From assembly GCA_937128235.1 (NCBI GenBank), contig CAKZMG010000213.1, positions 77,255 to 131,694 of the forward strand: a stretch of 54,440 bases of DNA. Direction: 5' to 3'. Made by a program: the position numbers and the translations under genes. The notes beneath the pieces were generated by a model. That model did not search any database. It worked only from the letters and a program-made list of their open reading frames with translations, and was not told where the DNA came from. Source of the stretch: an uncultured Verrucomicrobiales bacterium (GTDB lineage: Bacteria; Verrucomicrobiota; Verrucomicrobiia; Verrucomicrobiales; Akkermansiaceae). This document shows positions 42,596 through 50,524 of the stretch, piece by piece (the stretch's first letter is position 1; each line of letters starts with the position of its first letter).

Positions 42596-44172
42596 TACTT
42601 CGCGTTAACTTTTGAATTAGTAATTCCCATTTCCACGATTGGCTTGATGTCATTCCCTTTATCAGACGCAGATTTTTGTAATGCTGCTTGAAGCTTAGCT
42701 CCACTCTCAGGTGTCACTTTAGTATTTCCAAGATAAGTTCTCTCCAGCTGAGGCAATGATGATAGTGACATCACACCAGCATCTGTGACTCCTGTTTCAT
42801 AGAGGTTGAGTGACTGAAGACTCTCCATTTTTCCTATCACTTTTAGCGCTTCATCTGTAATTTTGGTGTTACTTAACTTGAGCTTCTTAAGATTCGTGAA
42901 TTTTGCTAGATGAGCCACATCCGCATCACTAATATTAGTGGATGCGAGATCTAGTTCCACTACGTCACCCGCAACAGGCTCCAGCATTTGGAGGTCTGAT
43001 CCTGAGAATGTTTTTCTATAGCTTACTGAGTTAAATACTAAGCTTGTGTCCTCTTGAGAAAGGTACCTAAGCGATCCAGGTAGTGCCTCATTTACGGTGT
43101 GCAGTGTAGCTTTTAGTTGCTTACGCTTTTCTTTAAATTGCTTCTCTGCCTGATCTTTCACTAGCTTAATTTTTTTGCGTTCTTCCTCTAGTTCCTCAGG
43201 AGTCTTGAGTGATGCGATAGCTATTGCAATTTCTTCGGGCACTTTAACTTCGCTGAGTTTCTTGTCTTCTGGTGCGCCCATTTCGATCCACCACTTAAGG
43301 ATGCTTAGTTCCTCTGGTGTGATTTGTGGCTTAGATTTCGGAGGCATGTGGTAGTCATCATCTTTTGGTAACAAGATAGATGTGATCATAAAACTTGCTT
43401 CCACATCACCTGCTACGAGGCACTCTTCTTCATCACCTCCCTCAAACATCGCTGCCATGGAGTCGAGTCTTAGTCCTCCTTTTTCTTTATCTTCACCATG
43501 GCAATCTATGCATTTATTCTGAAGAATGTTGTGTACGATGTTCGTATAGATCACTGGATCGGTTACGACTGGTTTATCATTTTCAGCCTCACGTTTTTCA
43601 GCTATTTTACTAGGTAAAGAATCTAGTGGATCTCCATGAGTCATTTCACCACCATGGTGACCAGCACTCATCATCATCCCTACTGTAGCGAGAAGTGCTA
43701 CTAGATAGCTTGGCTTTAGCCATGTGAGCTTTTTTACATCGTAGCTGTATTTAGCTAAAAATGTGAGGATGATTAAAACTGAAAAAATAACTCCATCACG
43801 CTTGTGGTCTTCTAAAGTAGGTCCCTCATACTTTCCAGTGAGATAAAGGAAGTATCCAAACACAACTGCAAAGATCGATGTTACCGCAGCAAATGCCAAA
43901 GCTAGAGTGGTATTTGGTTTATATTTACCAAAAGAAATAAGTCCCAAAGACTCCATACTCAGCACTAAGACCGTAGCACCTATCGGCAAATGCAAAAACA
44001 GTGGGTGAAACTTGCCTAGAAAATTCATCCACAAGCCACCAGTCTCAGCGGTTTTAGGGTCTGCTACACCTACCTCGCCCATCCATGGCATGGCGGCTAT
44101 CGCTAGTGCCGCTAATATGCAAATACCGAAGATGACTCCATACCACTTACTCTCGCTTTGTTGTTTTTCCAT
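42595..44172 (-). CDS. Membrane cytochrome-like protein with DUF2231-like helices, PSCyt1 and leucine-rich repeats
   Basis: First gene of the three-gene cytochrome unit, 525 residues. Five membrane helices (about 12-170; MNFLGKFHPLFLHLPIGATVLVLS resembles DUF2231) precede a cytochrome-like domain with the haem motif CIDCHG near 219 and MPPKSKPQITPEELSILKWW. A charged coiled-coil stretch (about 310-350) leads to a set of leucine-rich-type repeats (about 395-505, LKKLKLSNTKITDEAL, LQSLNLYETGVTDAGV). Haem-based electron transfer at the membrane is inferred from the motifs. Confidence 0.9.
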   Translation of the reverse strand: MEKQQSESKWYGVIFGICILAALAIAAMPWMGEVGVADPKTAETGGLWMNFLGKFHPLFLHLPIGATVLVLSMESLGLISFGKYKPNTTLALAFAAVTSIFAVVFGYFLYLTGKYEGPTLEDHKRDGVIFSVLIILTFLAKYSYDVKKLTWLKPSYLVALLATVGMMMSAGHHGGEMTHGDPLDSLPSKIAEKREAENDKPVVTDPVIYTNIVHNILQNKCIDCHGEDKEKGGLRLDSMAAMFEGGDEEECLVAGDVEASFMITSILLPKDDDYHMPPKSKPQITPEELSILKWWIEMGAPEDKKLSEVKVPEEIAIAIASLKTPEELEEERKKIKLVKDQAEKQFKEKRKQLKATLHTVNEALPGSLRYLSQEDTSLVFNSVSYRKTFSGSDLQMLEPVAGDVVELDLASTNISDADVAHLAKFTNLKKLKLSNTKITDEALKVIGKMESLQSLNLYETGVTDAGVMSLSSLPQLERTYLGNTKVTPESGAKLQAALQKSASDKGNDIKPIVEMGITNSKVNAK

Positions 44173-44356
44173 TACTCTAGTTATACTAATTAAACGATCT
44201 CCCTTTTACAGAAAAAAACGAGTTTTGCACTTTTTTGACCAGTATTTAGCATCAGAAAGATTTACAGTGAACGGATTTTTCGTAACTTTTATTGAATGCC
44301 CCCTTACTTTTGGTAGTCTAAGCTTATTATAACGCTCCTTAACTTTCAAAAAAGCC

Positions 44357-45088
44357 ATGAAAAAAATCACTTCATTCATTACTAAAACCGCAATTTTTAC
44401 TACCCTTATTTCTCAGTTGAATGCTGCGCCTGCTGCGAAGAAATCTGGGCTAGATAATGACCCTGAGGTTGTTTATCTAGAGCACTACACGAGTGTTCCA
44501 ATAAAGTTCTTAACCATAGAAGACACTACGCTATATGCTTCTAAGAAAGGTAAAAACAGCCGTAAGCTAGGCACACTGAGTTCTGGTTCTAGCGTTCAAC
44601 TACTAGCGATGAATCACAATGCTTACCGCATTTCAGGGAAAGGAAAGTATGGGCTTATCAAAGGCTGGGTGAATCCTAAAAGTCTAGCTAGCCTTGATCC
44701 GAAGTTTGTCGAAAATTTACAAAAGCTCTACGAAAGACAAATGAAAGTGAAAGCCTTGATCAAAAACAAGCAAGTAGCTATCGGCATGTCTCTAGGTGAA
44801 GTGCTGCAGTCACTCGGTGAGCCTACTAAGAAGCAGGACAGAGTCACTAAAGACGGGAGATCTGGAAAGTATGAGTTTATCCAATTTGATGAGCAAAAAC
44901 ACTACCGCTACGTGACGGATCCACGGACTGGTCAAGTTTATCGCCAGCTTTCTCATGTCACAACCGAAGAAAAGTCAAACACTACCGTGGAGTTTGAAAA
45001 CGGTGTAGTCACCGCCATCACCACTAAGGAAGATAAAGGACCAGGTAAAACGAATATCATCGTGCCACCTGTTGTCTTTGGATTTTAA
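44357..45088 (+). CDS. Secreted protein with SH3-like and SmpA/BamE-like segments
   Basis: A 243-residue exported protein. After the signal peptide (cleavage near LNAAPA) comes an SH3-like beta domain (about 45-115: TTLYASKKGKNSRKLGTLSSGS, YGLIKGWVNPKSL). Then a segment with VAIGMSLGEVLQSLGEPTKKQ (about 140-160) follows, the helical hairpin typical of SmpA/OmlA (BamE)-like proteins, and a beta-rich end. An envelope role is likely; the exact one is unknown. A bidirectional terminator follows. Confidence 0.78.
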   Translation: MKKITSFITKTAIFTTLISQLNAAPAAKKSGLDNDPEVVYLEHYTSVPIKFLTIEDTTLYASKKGKNSRKLGTLSSGSSVQLLAMNHNAYRISGKGKYGLIKGWVNPKSLASLDPKFVENLQKLYERQMKVKALIKNKQVAIGMSLGEVLQSLGEPTKKQDRVTKDGRSGKYEFIQFDEQKHYRYVTDPRTGQVYRQLSHVTTEEKSNTTVEFENGVVTAITTKEDKGPGKTNIIVPPVVFGF

Positions 45089-45114
45089 AGCATATTCACT
45101 ATTTTTCTATTCAA

Positions 45115-45154
45115 CAAAAAACGAGAAGCTCAATGTGAACTTCTCGTTTTTTTT
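45115..45154. terminator. Bidirectional intrinsic terminator between the SH3/SmpA-like gene and rpsT
   Basis: CGAGAAG and CTTCTCG form the core stem with an 11-13 base loop, flanked by an A-run on the left and a T-run of eight on the right. The hairpin therefore carries a U-tract in both directions. It lies between two convergent genes and can stop transcription of both. Confidence 0.9.
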
Positions 45155-45191
45155 ATAAAGTACATAGTAGAATCGTTGAGCAATGACTCAA

Positions 45192-45455
45192 TTAAGCTGA
45201 CTTAGAGATAGCCTGTGATGTCTTGCTCTTAAGGTTAGCTGCCTTGTTCTTGTGGAAAATGTTCTTCTTAGCGCATTTATCGACTACTGAAGTGAACTCT
45301 TGGAATGATTTAGTTGCTGCTTCCTTGTCGCCAGCTTCTGCTGCTGCGAGTGTCTTCTTGCGAAGTGTCTTAACACGAGTCTTGATGTCTGTGTTGCGAG
45401 TATTGCGAGTTTCGTTCTGACGAACGCGTTTGAGTGCTGATCTTGAATTTGCCAT
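45192..45455 (-). CDS. rpsT: 30S ribosomal protein bS20
   Basis: Primary 16S rRNA-binding protein of the small subunit, three-helix bundle. The 87-residue sequence begins MANSRSALKRVRQNETRN, the conserved bS20 N-terminus, and ends KSKTSQAISK. Lys and Arg make up about a quarter of the residues. A leader of about 120 bases precedes it and its transcript ends at the hairpin at 45115. Confidence 0.97.
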   Translation of the reverse strand: MANSRSALKRVRQNETRNTRNTDIKTRVKTLRKKTLAAAEAGDKEAATKSFQEFTSVVDKCAKKNIFHKNKAANLKSKTSQAISKSA

Positions 45456-45580
45456 AGTGTTTGAAAGTGTTGCTGTATTTACTTTATGTTTGAGTGAGTT
45501 ACGCTGAATCGATATTGATGAACTTCTAACTCTCGTCTGTATTGCCTTACATGATTGTTGAGAAATCCTGCTTGGGTGCG

Positions 45581-45610
45581 GAAAACTATCTAAATTTGCC
45601 CAGATGTCAA
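45581..45610 (-). promoter_or_regulatory. Candidate promoter of rpsT
   Basis: On the minus strand a consensus -35 hexamer TTGACA (45605-45610) is followed after 16-17 bases by a weak AT-rich -10 (TAGTTT). This lies about 130 bases before the rpsT ATG in an otherwise gene-free stretch of 192 bases. The -35 is perfect but the -10 is poor, so confidence is modest. Confidence 0.4.
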
Positions 45611-45647
45611 GCTCGTAGCGAGATTTTCAGCAATAATTACTAAAATA

Positions 45648-48401
45648 TCAATATCTATTAAGTAATTTCTCAATCGCTTTAATTACATTTTCTTGCTGTA
45701 CCTGCCATTCTACAAAGCCAACCGGGATGAGCTTCATTCCTGCACGTTCGAGAATTTGATGCCTATTTACCCCTACTGCATCCTGCGTATATCCTGGATA
45801 CCCTACCAGATCTACACCTAGAAACTTCCCCTTTTTTTCAAGCAGAACATCTACAGGGATAGATGCTACGCTCTGATTAATTCTACAGGAAATATTTCTA
45901 AGAGCGCATTTCTCAGTAAACTGTTTCGCAAACTCATCCGCTTCATTCTCTGAAGACATTTGATCCTGCGATGTTAGGGACTGCCCAGAGAATGATAAAT
46001 ACTTAGCCAAGAGTGAGGATGGCGGGAGATCTTCGGGTTGTGCCGAATGATAAATAACCTGCCGATGTCGCGCACGAGTGATACTCACGTTAAAAACATC
46101 TTCTTGCTCTAGAAATCTAAGTGAACCTGCGTTATCAGATTTCCCCAGCGCCAGACTGATGAGCATCACATCGCGCTCTTCACCCTGGAAACTATGAGCT
46201 GTGCCTATTTTAAGCTGATGTTTAGCAAGATGGTACACAAGCCCTTGGTCTTGAGCATACGCATTCACTGCCTTAGTTAGAGCATCTACTTGAGCACGGA
46301 AAGGCGACAAAATCCCAACGGTGGTAGGAGTGCGGGCAGGGAATGTTTTCTCATCACGTTCAATAATCCGATGTAAATCAGCCATTACTGCAAGTATTTC
46401 AGCTTCATTGACTCCATCTTCGCCTCTATTCCCAGCACAATATTGAAATGATAGTGGCTCAACTTTAGTTGCTTCCCATGGACGATCTCTCATAAGACGG
46501 AGATTGTTCTGATAAAACTCGGAGTTACTAAATTGGATGATCGGCTTCAAACTACGGAAGTGCTCATTGAGCAGAGCAACTTGGCTAGAATCAACCGTAT
46601 TCTCGATTGCAATATCCATCAGGCTCACATTGCGATAATTGTATTTATCTTCCTCTTCAGTGGTGAGACCCAGATCGTTTGCAAATTTATGAATGCTTGC
46701 ATTCGCTATAAATGAAACGTGTCGGAGCTGTTTCGCATCTCCTGCTATCACCACTCGCTTTGCCCGCTGGATCGCTGGTAGCGCGCTGGCTATATCGCAC
46801 TGACTCGCTTCATCAATGATTACTACATCGAACATTTCTCTCTCTGGTGGAAGCACCCTATGGAGGTCGCTCAGGTTGGTGATCCAGATGGGGAAGACCT
46901 TTAAGACAGAATCAAAATTCGCTGAAGAAAATGCCTTTAGCTGTTCGGATGATTTCCTTTTCTTCAGTGCTGTGAGAAGCTTCTTCAGATCCGCTCTGGT
47001 CGATGCCTTGCTCATCACATCATTGACTAAATATTGCTGCTGAGCAAAGATGAGTTCACGTATCGTTTTTTCTTTCGTGAAATGCAATTTATCCAGGTGA
47101 CTTGCTAAATCTAACAATAACGGTCGCTTCTTCACCTTGCTTTCATACCATAACTTTCTGATCCTTTCATACCACCTAGGATTTGGCTTTGCAGATACTT
47201 CTCCTCGCTTGATGGACTTCTTATACTCGCTAGCTAGTTGATCATTCTCATCCATAATTTTGCTGAGAATTTCAAGTAAGTTTAAAGTGATTTCATGTAG
47301 CCGAATTTTATCTTCATCTACGGCTGTGTATCTCTGAGCTAGGATGGTTGAAATTCTAGCTTTGAGATTCTTTAAGAAACCACTCCGTCCAGCTCGCACC
47401 ACAGCCACTTTTGATCCGATTAGATCTTTCGTTTTCTCATAGAGAACATCCACTGCATGATCCTTCTTAGAAACGATAAGAACAGTCTCACCCCTCGCAA
47501 TGTGGTCAATCGCTATAGCAGCTAAGGTGAACGATTTCCCAGTACCCGGAGGTCCATGGCAAACTGTTAGATTATTACTCCGTGCTGATTTTAAGAGATG
47601 CTCTTGATTCTCACTGAGCAGTACAGGAGCAAGAGCTGGTTTATACAGCACCTCTTTTACCTTGGAACTAGAAGTAGAGGTAGAAGAGCCTCCATCAAAA
47701 ATTGCTCCTAATGCCGCTGACCATGATACCCGGCTCATCTCGCCTAGCTTTTCTAGCTCATCCACCACACCACTAGATCCAGCAGATCGTTTCACTACCC
47801 CCCATCCTGCCGCGGAAATGATTTTCAGCCCAGAGCCCAACTTACTATTTACTCCTGAAACACCAGACACATGAGGCCACTCTATGAGTTTAGAAACTTT
47901 AACTTCTGGCATATTGTGTCGGAAAACATCAGCTATCTCAGAGACTGCCACGCTGGTGAGAACTCCATCACTTTCGCCCAATACTTTTACGATGCCTTGC
48001 TCTATTTGTTGCTTGTTATCCAGCCTATCTAACAGTGAGTAATTGATCCGGTACAAACCAAACTCAAGGCTCACCGTAGTCGCTCCCCCTTCATTTCTAA
48101 TGACCGCTGGATAAAGAATCAGCGGAGCTCGGTAGATCTTACCCTCTAACTTGCCAAAGAAAAACAAGCAGCCATAAACACACTCTTTTTCCCGATCATT
48201 CAGAGCCAAATTATTCATCAGCTTCTCAGCGTAGGCGGGAGCTAAGACATCTTCTTCGAGAAATCCACAAGCGAGTTTATCCTCACCCTTGATGATCAAC
48301 CTGTTCTCTAATGTTCTCGCAGTGAAATCTCGCACCCCTGCTCGGGTGTTATCTTCACGATAGCATTCTCTTAGCCATCTGATAAGAGATTGATGATTCA
48401 T
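45648..48401 (-). CDS. Superfamily 1 DNA/RNA helicase with C-terminal nuclease-like domain
   Basis: A 917-residue protein of the DNA2/NAM7 (UvrD-related) helicase group. After an N-terminal region of about 270 residues come Walker A GPPGTGKSFTLAAI (about 283-296), a helical insert (350-510), Walker B VVIIDEASQCDIASAL, GDAKQLRHV, LLNEHFRSLKP, GILSPFRAQV, GTAHSFQGEERDV and VSITRARHRQVIY. The last 90 residues (PVDVLLEKKGKFLGVDLVGYPG, MKLIPVGFVEW) look like the VSR/MTES_1575-type endonuclease fold that often ends such helicases. A repair or phage-defence role is possible. It precedes the lipocalin gene's 3' neighbour position by only 6 bases. Confidence 0.9.
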   Translation of the reverse strand: MNHQSLIRWLRECYREDNTRAGVRDFTARTLENRLIIKGEDKLACGFLEEDVLAPAYAEKLMNNLALNDREKECVYGCLFFFGKLEGKIYRAPLILYPAVIRNEGGATTVSLEFGLYRINYSLLDRLDNKQQIEQGIVKVLGESDGVLTSVAVSEIADVFRHNMPEVKVSKLIEWPHVSGVSGVNSKLGSGLKIISAAGWGVVKRSAGSSGVVDELEKLGEMSRVSWSAALGAIFDGGSSTSTSSSKVKEVLYKPALAPVLLSENQEHLLKSARSNNLTVCHGPPGTGKSFTLAAIAIDHIARGETVLIVSKKDHAVDVLYEKTKDLIGSKVAVVRAGRSGFLKNLKARISTILAQRYTAVDEDKIRLHEITLNLLEILSKIMDENDQLASEYKKSIKRGEVSAKPNPRWYERIRKLWYESKVKKRPLLLDLASHLDKLHFTKEKTIRELIFAQQQYLVNDVMSKASTRADLKKLLTALKKRKSSEQLKAFSSANFDSVLKVFPIWITNLSDLHRVLPPEREMFDVVIIDEASQCDIASALPAIQRAKRVVIAGDAKQLRHVSFIANASIHKFANDLGLTTEEEDKYNYRNVSLMDIAIENTVDSSQVALLNEHFRSLKPIIQFSNSEFYQNNLRLMRDRPWEATKVEPLSFQYCAGNRGEDGVNEAEILAVMADLHRIIERDEKTFPARTPTTVGILSPFRAQVDALTKAVNAYAQDQGLVYHLAKHQLKIGTAHSFQGEERDVMLISLALGKSDNAGSLRFLEQEDVFNVSITRARHRQVIYHSAQPEDLPPSSLLAKYLSFSGQSLTSQDQMSSENEADEFAKQFTEKCALRNISCRINQSVASIPVDVLLEKKGKFLGVDLVGYPGYTQDAVGVNRHQILERAGMKLIPVGFVEWQVQQENVIKAIEKLLNRY

Positions 48402-48407
48402 CAGGTC

Positions 48408-48965
48408 TTACTTATTCTTCTTTGATTGATCTACAAAAATTAACTCATCCACATCAAATCCGAGCTCTTTTGCCATGTTGAGAAACTTACTTCTTTCCGA
48501 ATCGGTGACAATGGGCTTGCGTGACAGAAACCAAAGATATTTTCGGTTGTAACTTGTGATATAGGCGTATTGGTAATCTTTTTCATCTAGCTCGAACACT
48601 GCATAAGAACCATAAAATGGTCCGAAAAACGATACTTTCAAATGTGCCACATCTGGAGTTTTTACAAAATAAGCTTTTCCTATCGCCTCACTCCACTCTC
48701 CTTTAGCTTCGTTGTACCCTCTGTTGACCACCTTGATGCCTCCATCATCTCTCATAGAATACTCAGCAGTCACCTGGCTAAGGCCGCGCTCGAATGAATG
48801 ATCAAGGCGGGCTATCTCATACCATTTCCCTAGATACTTATCTTTCTGAAATCCCTCCACAGGTTTTATCCCATCGGGCAATCCAACACAGCTATTCATC
48901 AAGTAGGCACCAGTGACTAATACGCATATGAGTCCGAGTAATTTAAATTTATGTTTCATATTCAA
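48408..48965 (-). CDS. blc: Lipocalin lipoprotein (Blc family)
   Basis: Outer-membrane lipocalin of 185 residues. The signal peptide ends in the lipobox-like LMNSC (Cys26). The three lipocalin signatures are clear: KYLGKWYEIARLDHSFERGL (about 43-62), VNRGYN, and YAYITSYNRKYLWFLSRKP (about 132-150). Family members bind fatty acids or lysophospholipids under envelope stress. It lies between the helicase gene and two secreted hypotheticals on the same strand, with short gaps. Confidence 0.93.
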   Translation of the reverse strand: MNMKHKFKLLGLICVLVTGAYLMNSCVGLPDGIKPVEGFQKDKYLGKWYEIARLDHSFERGLSQVTAEYSMRDDGGIKVVNRGYNEAKGEWSEAIGKAYFVKTPDVAHLKVSFFGPFYGSYAVFELDEKDYQYAYITSYNRKYLWFLSRKPIVTDSERSKFLNMAKELGFDVDELIFVDQSKKNK

Positions 48966-48986
48966 AAGTAAGATTGAAAATTCTAA

Positions 48987-49655
48987 TTACTCCCAAGTCG
49001 GGAGTTTTGGCAAGAACGGGATTCTAACAGACGGAGGATAAACACTAACCCCAGCACTCAGACCTAGTGCGCTAAATTCCACACCTTCTTTTAGACCGAG
49101 AGCCACACCCACGATTGGTGTCTGGACTTTCACACCAGTTCCACCAGACGTTTTTCCTAAATAAAATCCACTCTCTTTTCCAATCGCATTGTGATCCAAA
49201 ATGGCAGAAACTCCATCCACTTCACGGATCATTTTTTCCATAAACGTATTACTGTTAGGTCCGGGGTAAGATTTATAGACTGAGTCATCATAGCCCTCTG
49301 CAAAGGCGCGGATATCACTCGCAAAATTCGGATTTGTTTTCCCATCTGACTGAGAAAGTATCCGCACCCTCTCGCCCCAGCGTTTCCGTGTATGAGCTGA
49401 TGCTACAGATATTTTTTCATGAACAATACCACTTTTAGGATTCAATATTTCAATCCGGTGCCAAGCAGAGTCAACATTCTCTCGATAATCCAAAAACGTA
49501 TGAGTCGCAAACTGTGCAATCAATGCCTCACTGCTAGGAATATCAATATCCTTCACCATGATCAGCGTATCTGGCTTGATCCTAACTTGAGAACCACAAC
49601 TGGTAAAGAAGGTGAGTATTATTCCACATAAGGAATTAACCGAGTATAGCTTCAT
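48987..49655 (-). CDS. Secreted lipoprotein, DUF3750-like
   Basis: A 222-residue exported protein with lipobox FTSC (Cys20). The block YKSYPGPNSNTFMEKMIREVDG (about 125-148, split here by position) resembles DUF3750 proteins, in which SYPGPNSNTF is conserved, and EVSS-like HTRKRWGERVRIL precedes it. The end is Gly/Val-rich (VGVALGLKEGVEFSALGLSAG), as expected of a protein of that family. Function unknown; no active site is assigned. Confidence 0.72.
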   Translation of the reverse strand: MKLYSVNSLCGIILTFFTSCGSQVRIKPDTLIMVKDIDIPSSEALIAQFATHTFLDYRENVDSAWHRIEILNPKSGIVHEKISVASAHTRKRWGERVRILSQSDGKTNPNFASDIRAFAEGYDDSVYKSYPGPNSNTFMEKMIREVDGVSAILDHNAIGKESGFYLGKTSGGTGVKVQTPIVGVALGLKEGVEFSALGLSAGVSVYPPSVRIPFLPKLPTWE

Positions 49656-49696
49656 CTTCTAATCATAGAAAACGGAGGGTGAAAATCAAGCTCTGA

Positions 49697-50506
49697 CTAC
49701 TGCTCTTTCTCAATTTCTGAATTTTCAGGTTGCTGAATATTATCAGTCTTCGGTTTGAATGAGCTTTGTGACACTATCTTTAATTCAGGAGGATTTTTTC
49801 CAGACTGAAAGATGAAGACAAATTTCCGGCGATTTGGCATATGAAACCATCGAGAACTCTTAAACCGATTCCACTGATCATTCTCTTCGTCATAACTTTC
49901 TATGTAAACTTGGTTTGAGGTTTTACCGCTTAGGTTCGTAACAATCGTTGATTCTCCAGGTTTCAGGATAAATCGATTATTATTTTCGGCTTTCACATAA
50001 AACGGTATTTCGCCTGTCATACCACGGATCGGCTTAGCGGTGAGATTTAGTAAAAACCGGCTTCCCAGTGTGAATTTAGTATTGTTATCAGAAACTGCAA
50101 CGGCACGGTAAGGCAGTTCTTTTGTCTTACCTTCTGTATCATTCACTCCATAAGTTGGATTGGGAAAAATAATCACTATCGTATTTTTAGAGTCTGGAAG
50201 TGATACACTGGCTACAGGTTCAAAATCTCCTTTTCCTTCATCTGCAATTTTTTTTAAACTGTGAAACATCAGCTTTTTTGGTCCTTCATATTTTGCAGGT
50301 GCCAAAATACTAGATGTAGAGGTCATGATCGACTTGCTCTTATCAACTTCACCTTTGGTATTTGTCCAGTAGAGTTGATTCAACGCTTCATTATATCGCA
50401 TCACAACTATGCTAAGATTAGTCTTGTGAGTTTTCACTGGCTTGTCTTGAGCAGCCAGCAAACCAGGTAATAAGAGCACTAGTAAGTAAATAAGATAAGA
50501 TTTCAT
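49697..50506 (-). CDS. Secreted beta-rich protein of unknown function
   Basis: A 269-residue exported protein. The signal peptide (MKSYLIYLLVLLLPGLLAAQ) ends at AAQ. The rest is beta-strand-like with little Cys and ends in a Glu-rich tail (NSEIEKEQ). No catalytic motif or family is recognised. It follows the Verru_Chthon protein by 18 bases on the same strand, so both are likely in one operon, and a link to that surface system is reasonable but unproven. Confidence 0.75.
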   Translation of the reverse strand: MKSYLIYLLVLLLPGLLAAQDKPVKTHKTNLSIVVMRYNEALNQLYWTNTKGEVDKSKSIMTSTSSILAPAKYEGPKKLMFHSLKKIADEGKGDFEPVASVSLPDSKNTIVIIFPNPTYGVNDTEGKTKELPYRAVAVSDNNTKFTLGSRFLLNLTAKPIRGMTGEIPFYVKAENNNRFILKPGESTIVTNLSGKTSNQVYIESYDEENDQWNRFKSSRWFHMPNRRKFVFIFQSGKNPPELKIVSQSSFKPKTDNIQQPENSEIEKEQ

Positions 50507-50524
50507 AGTAGATGAGTATGCTTG

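Noticed and set aside
45456-45647. Ribosomal-protein leader element of rpsT
   Set aside because: The 192-base gap contains a small CTCG/CGAG hairpin but no structure I recognise as a known autoregulatory leader.
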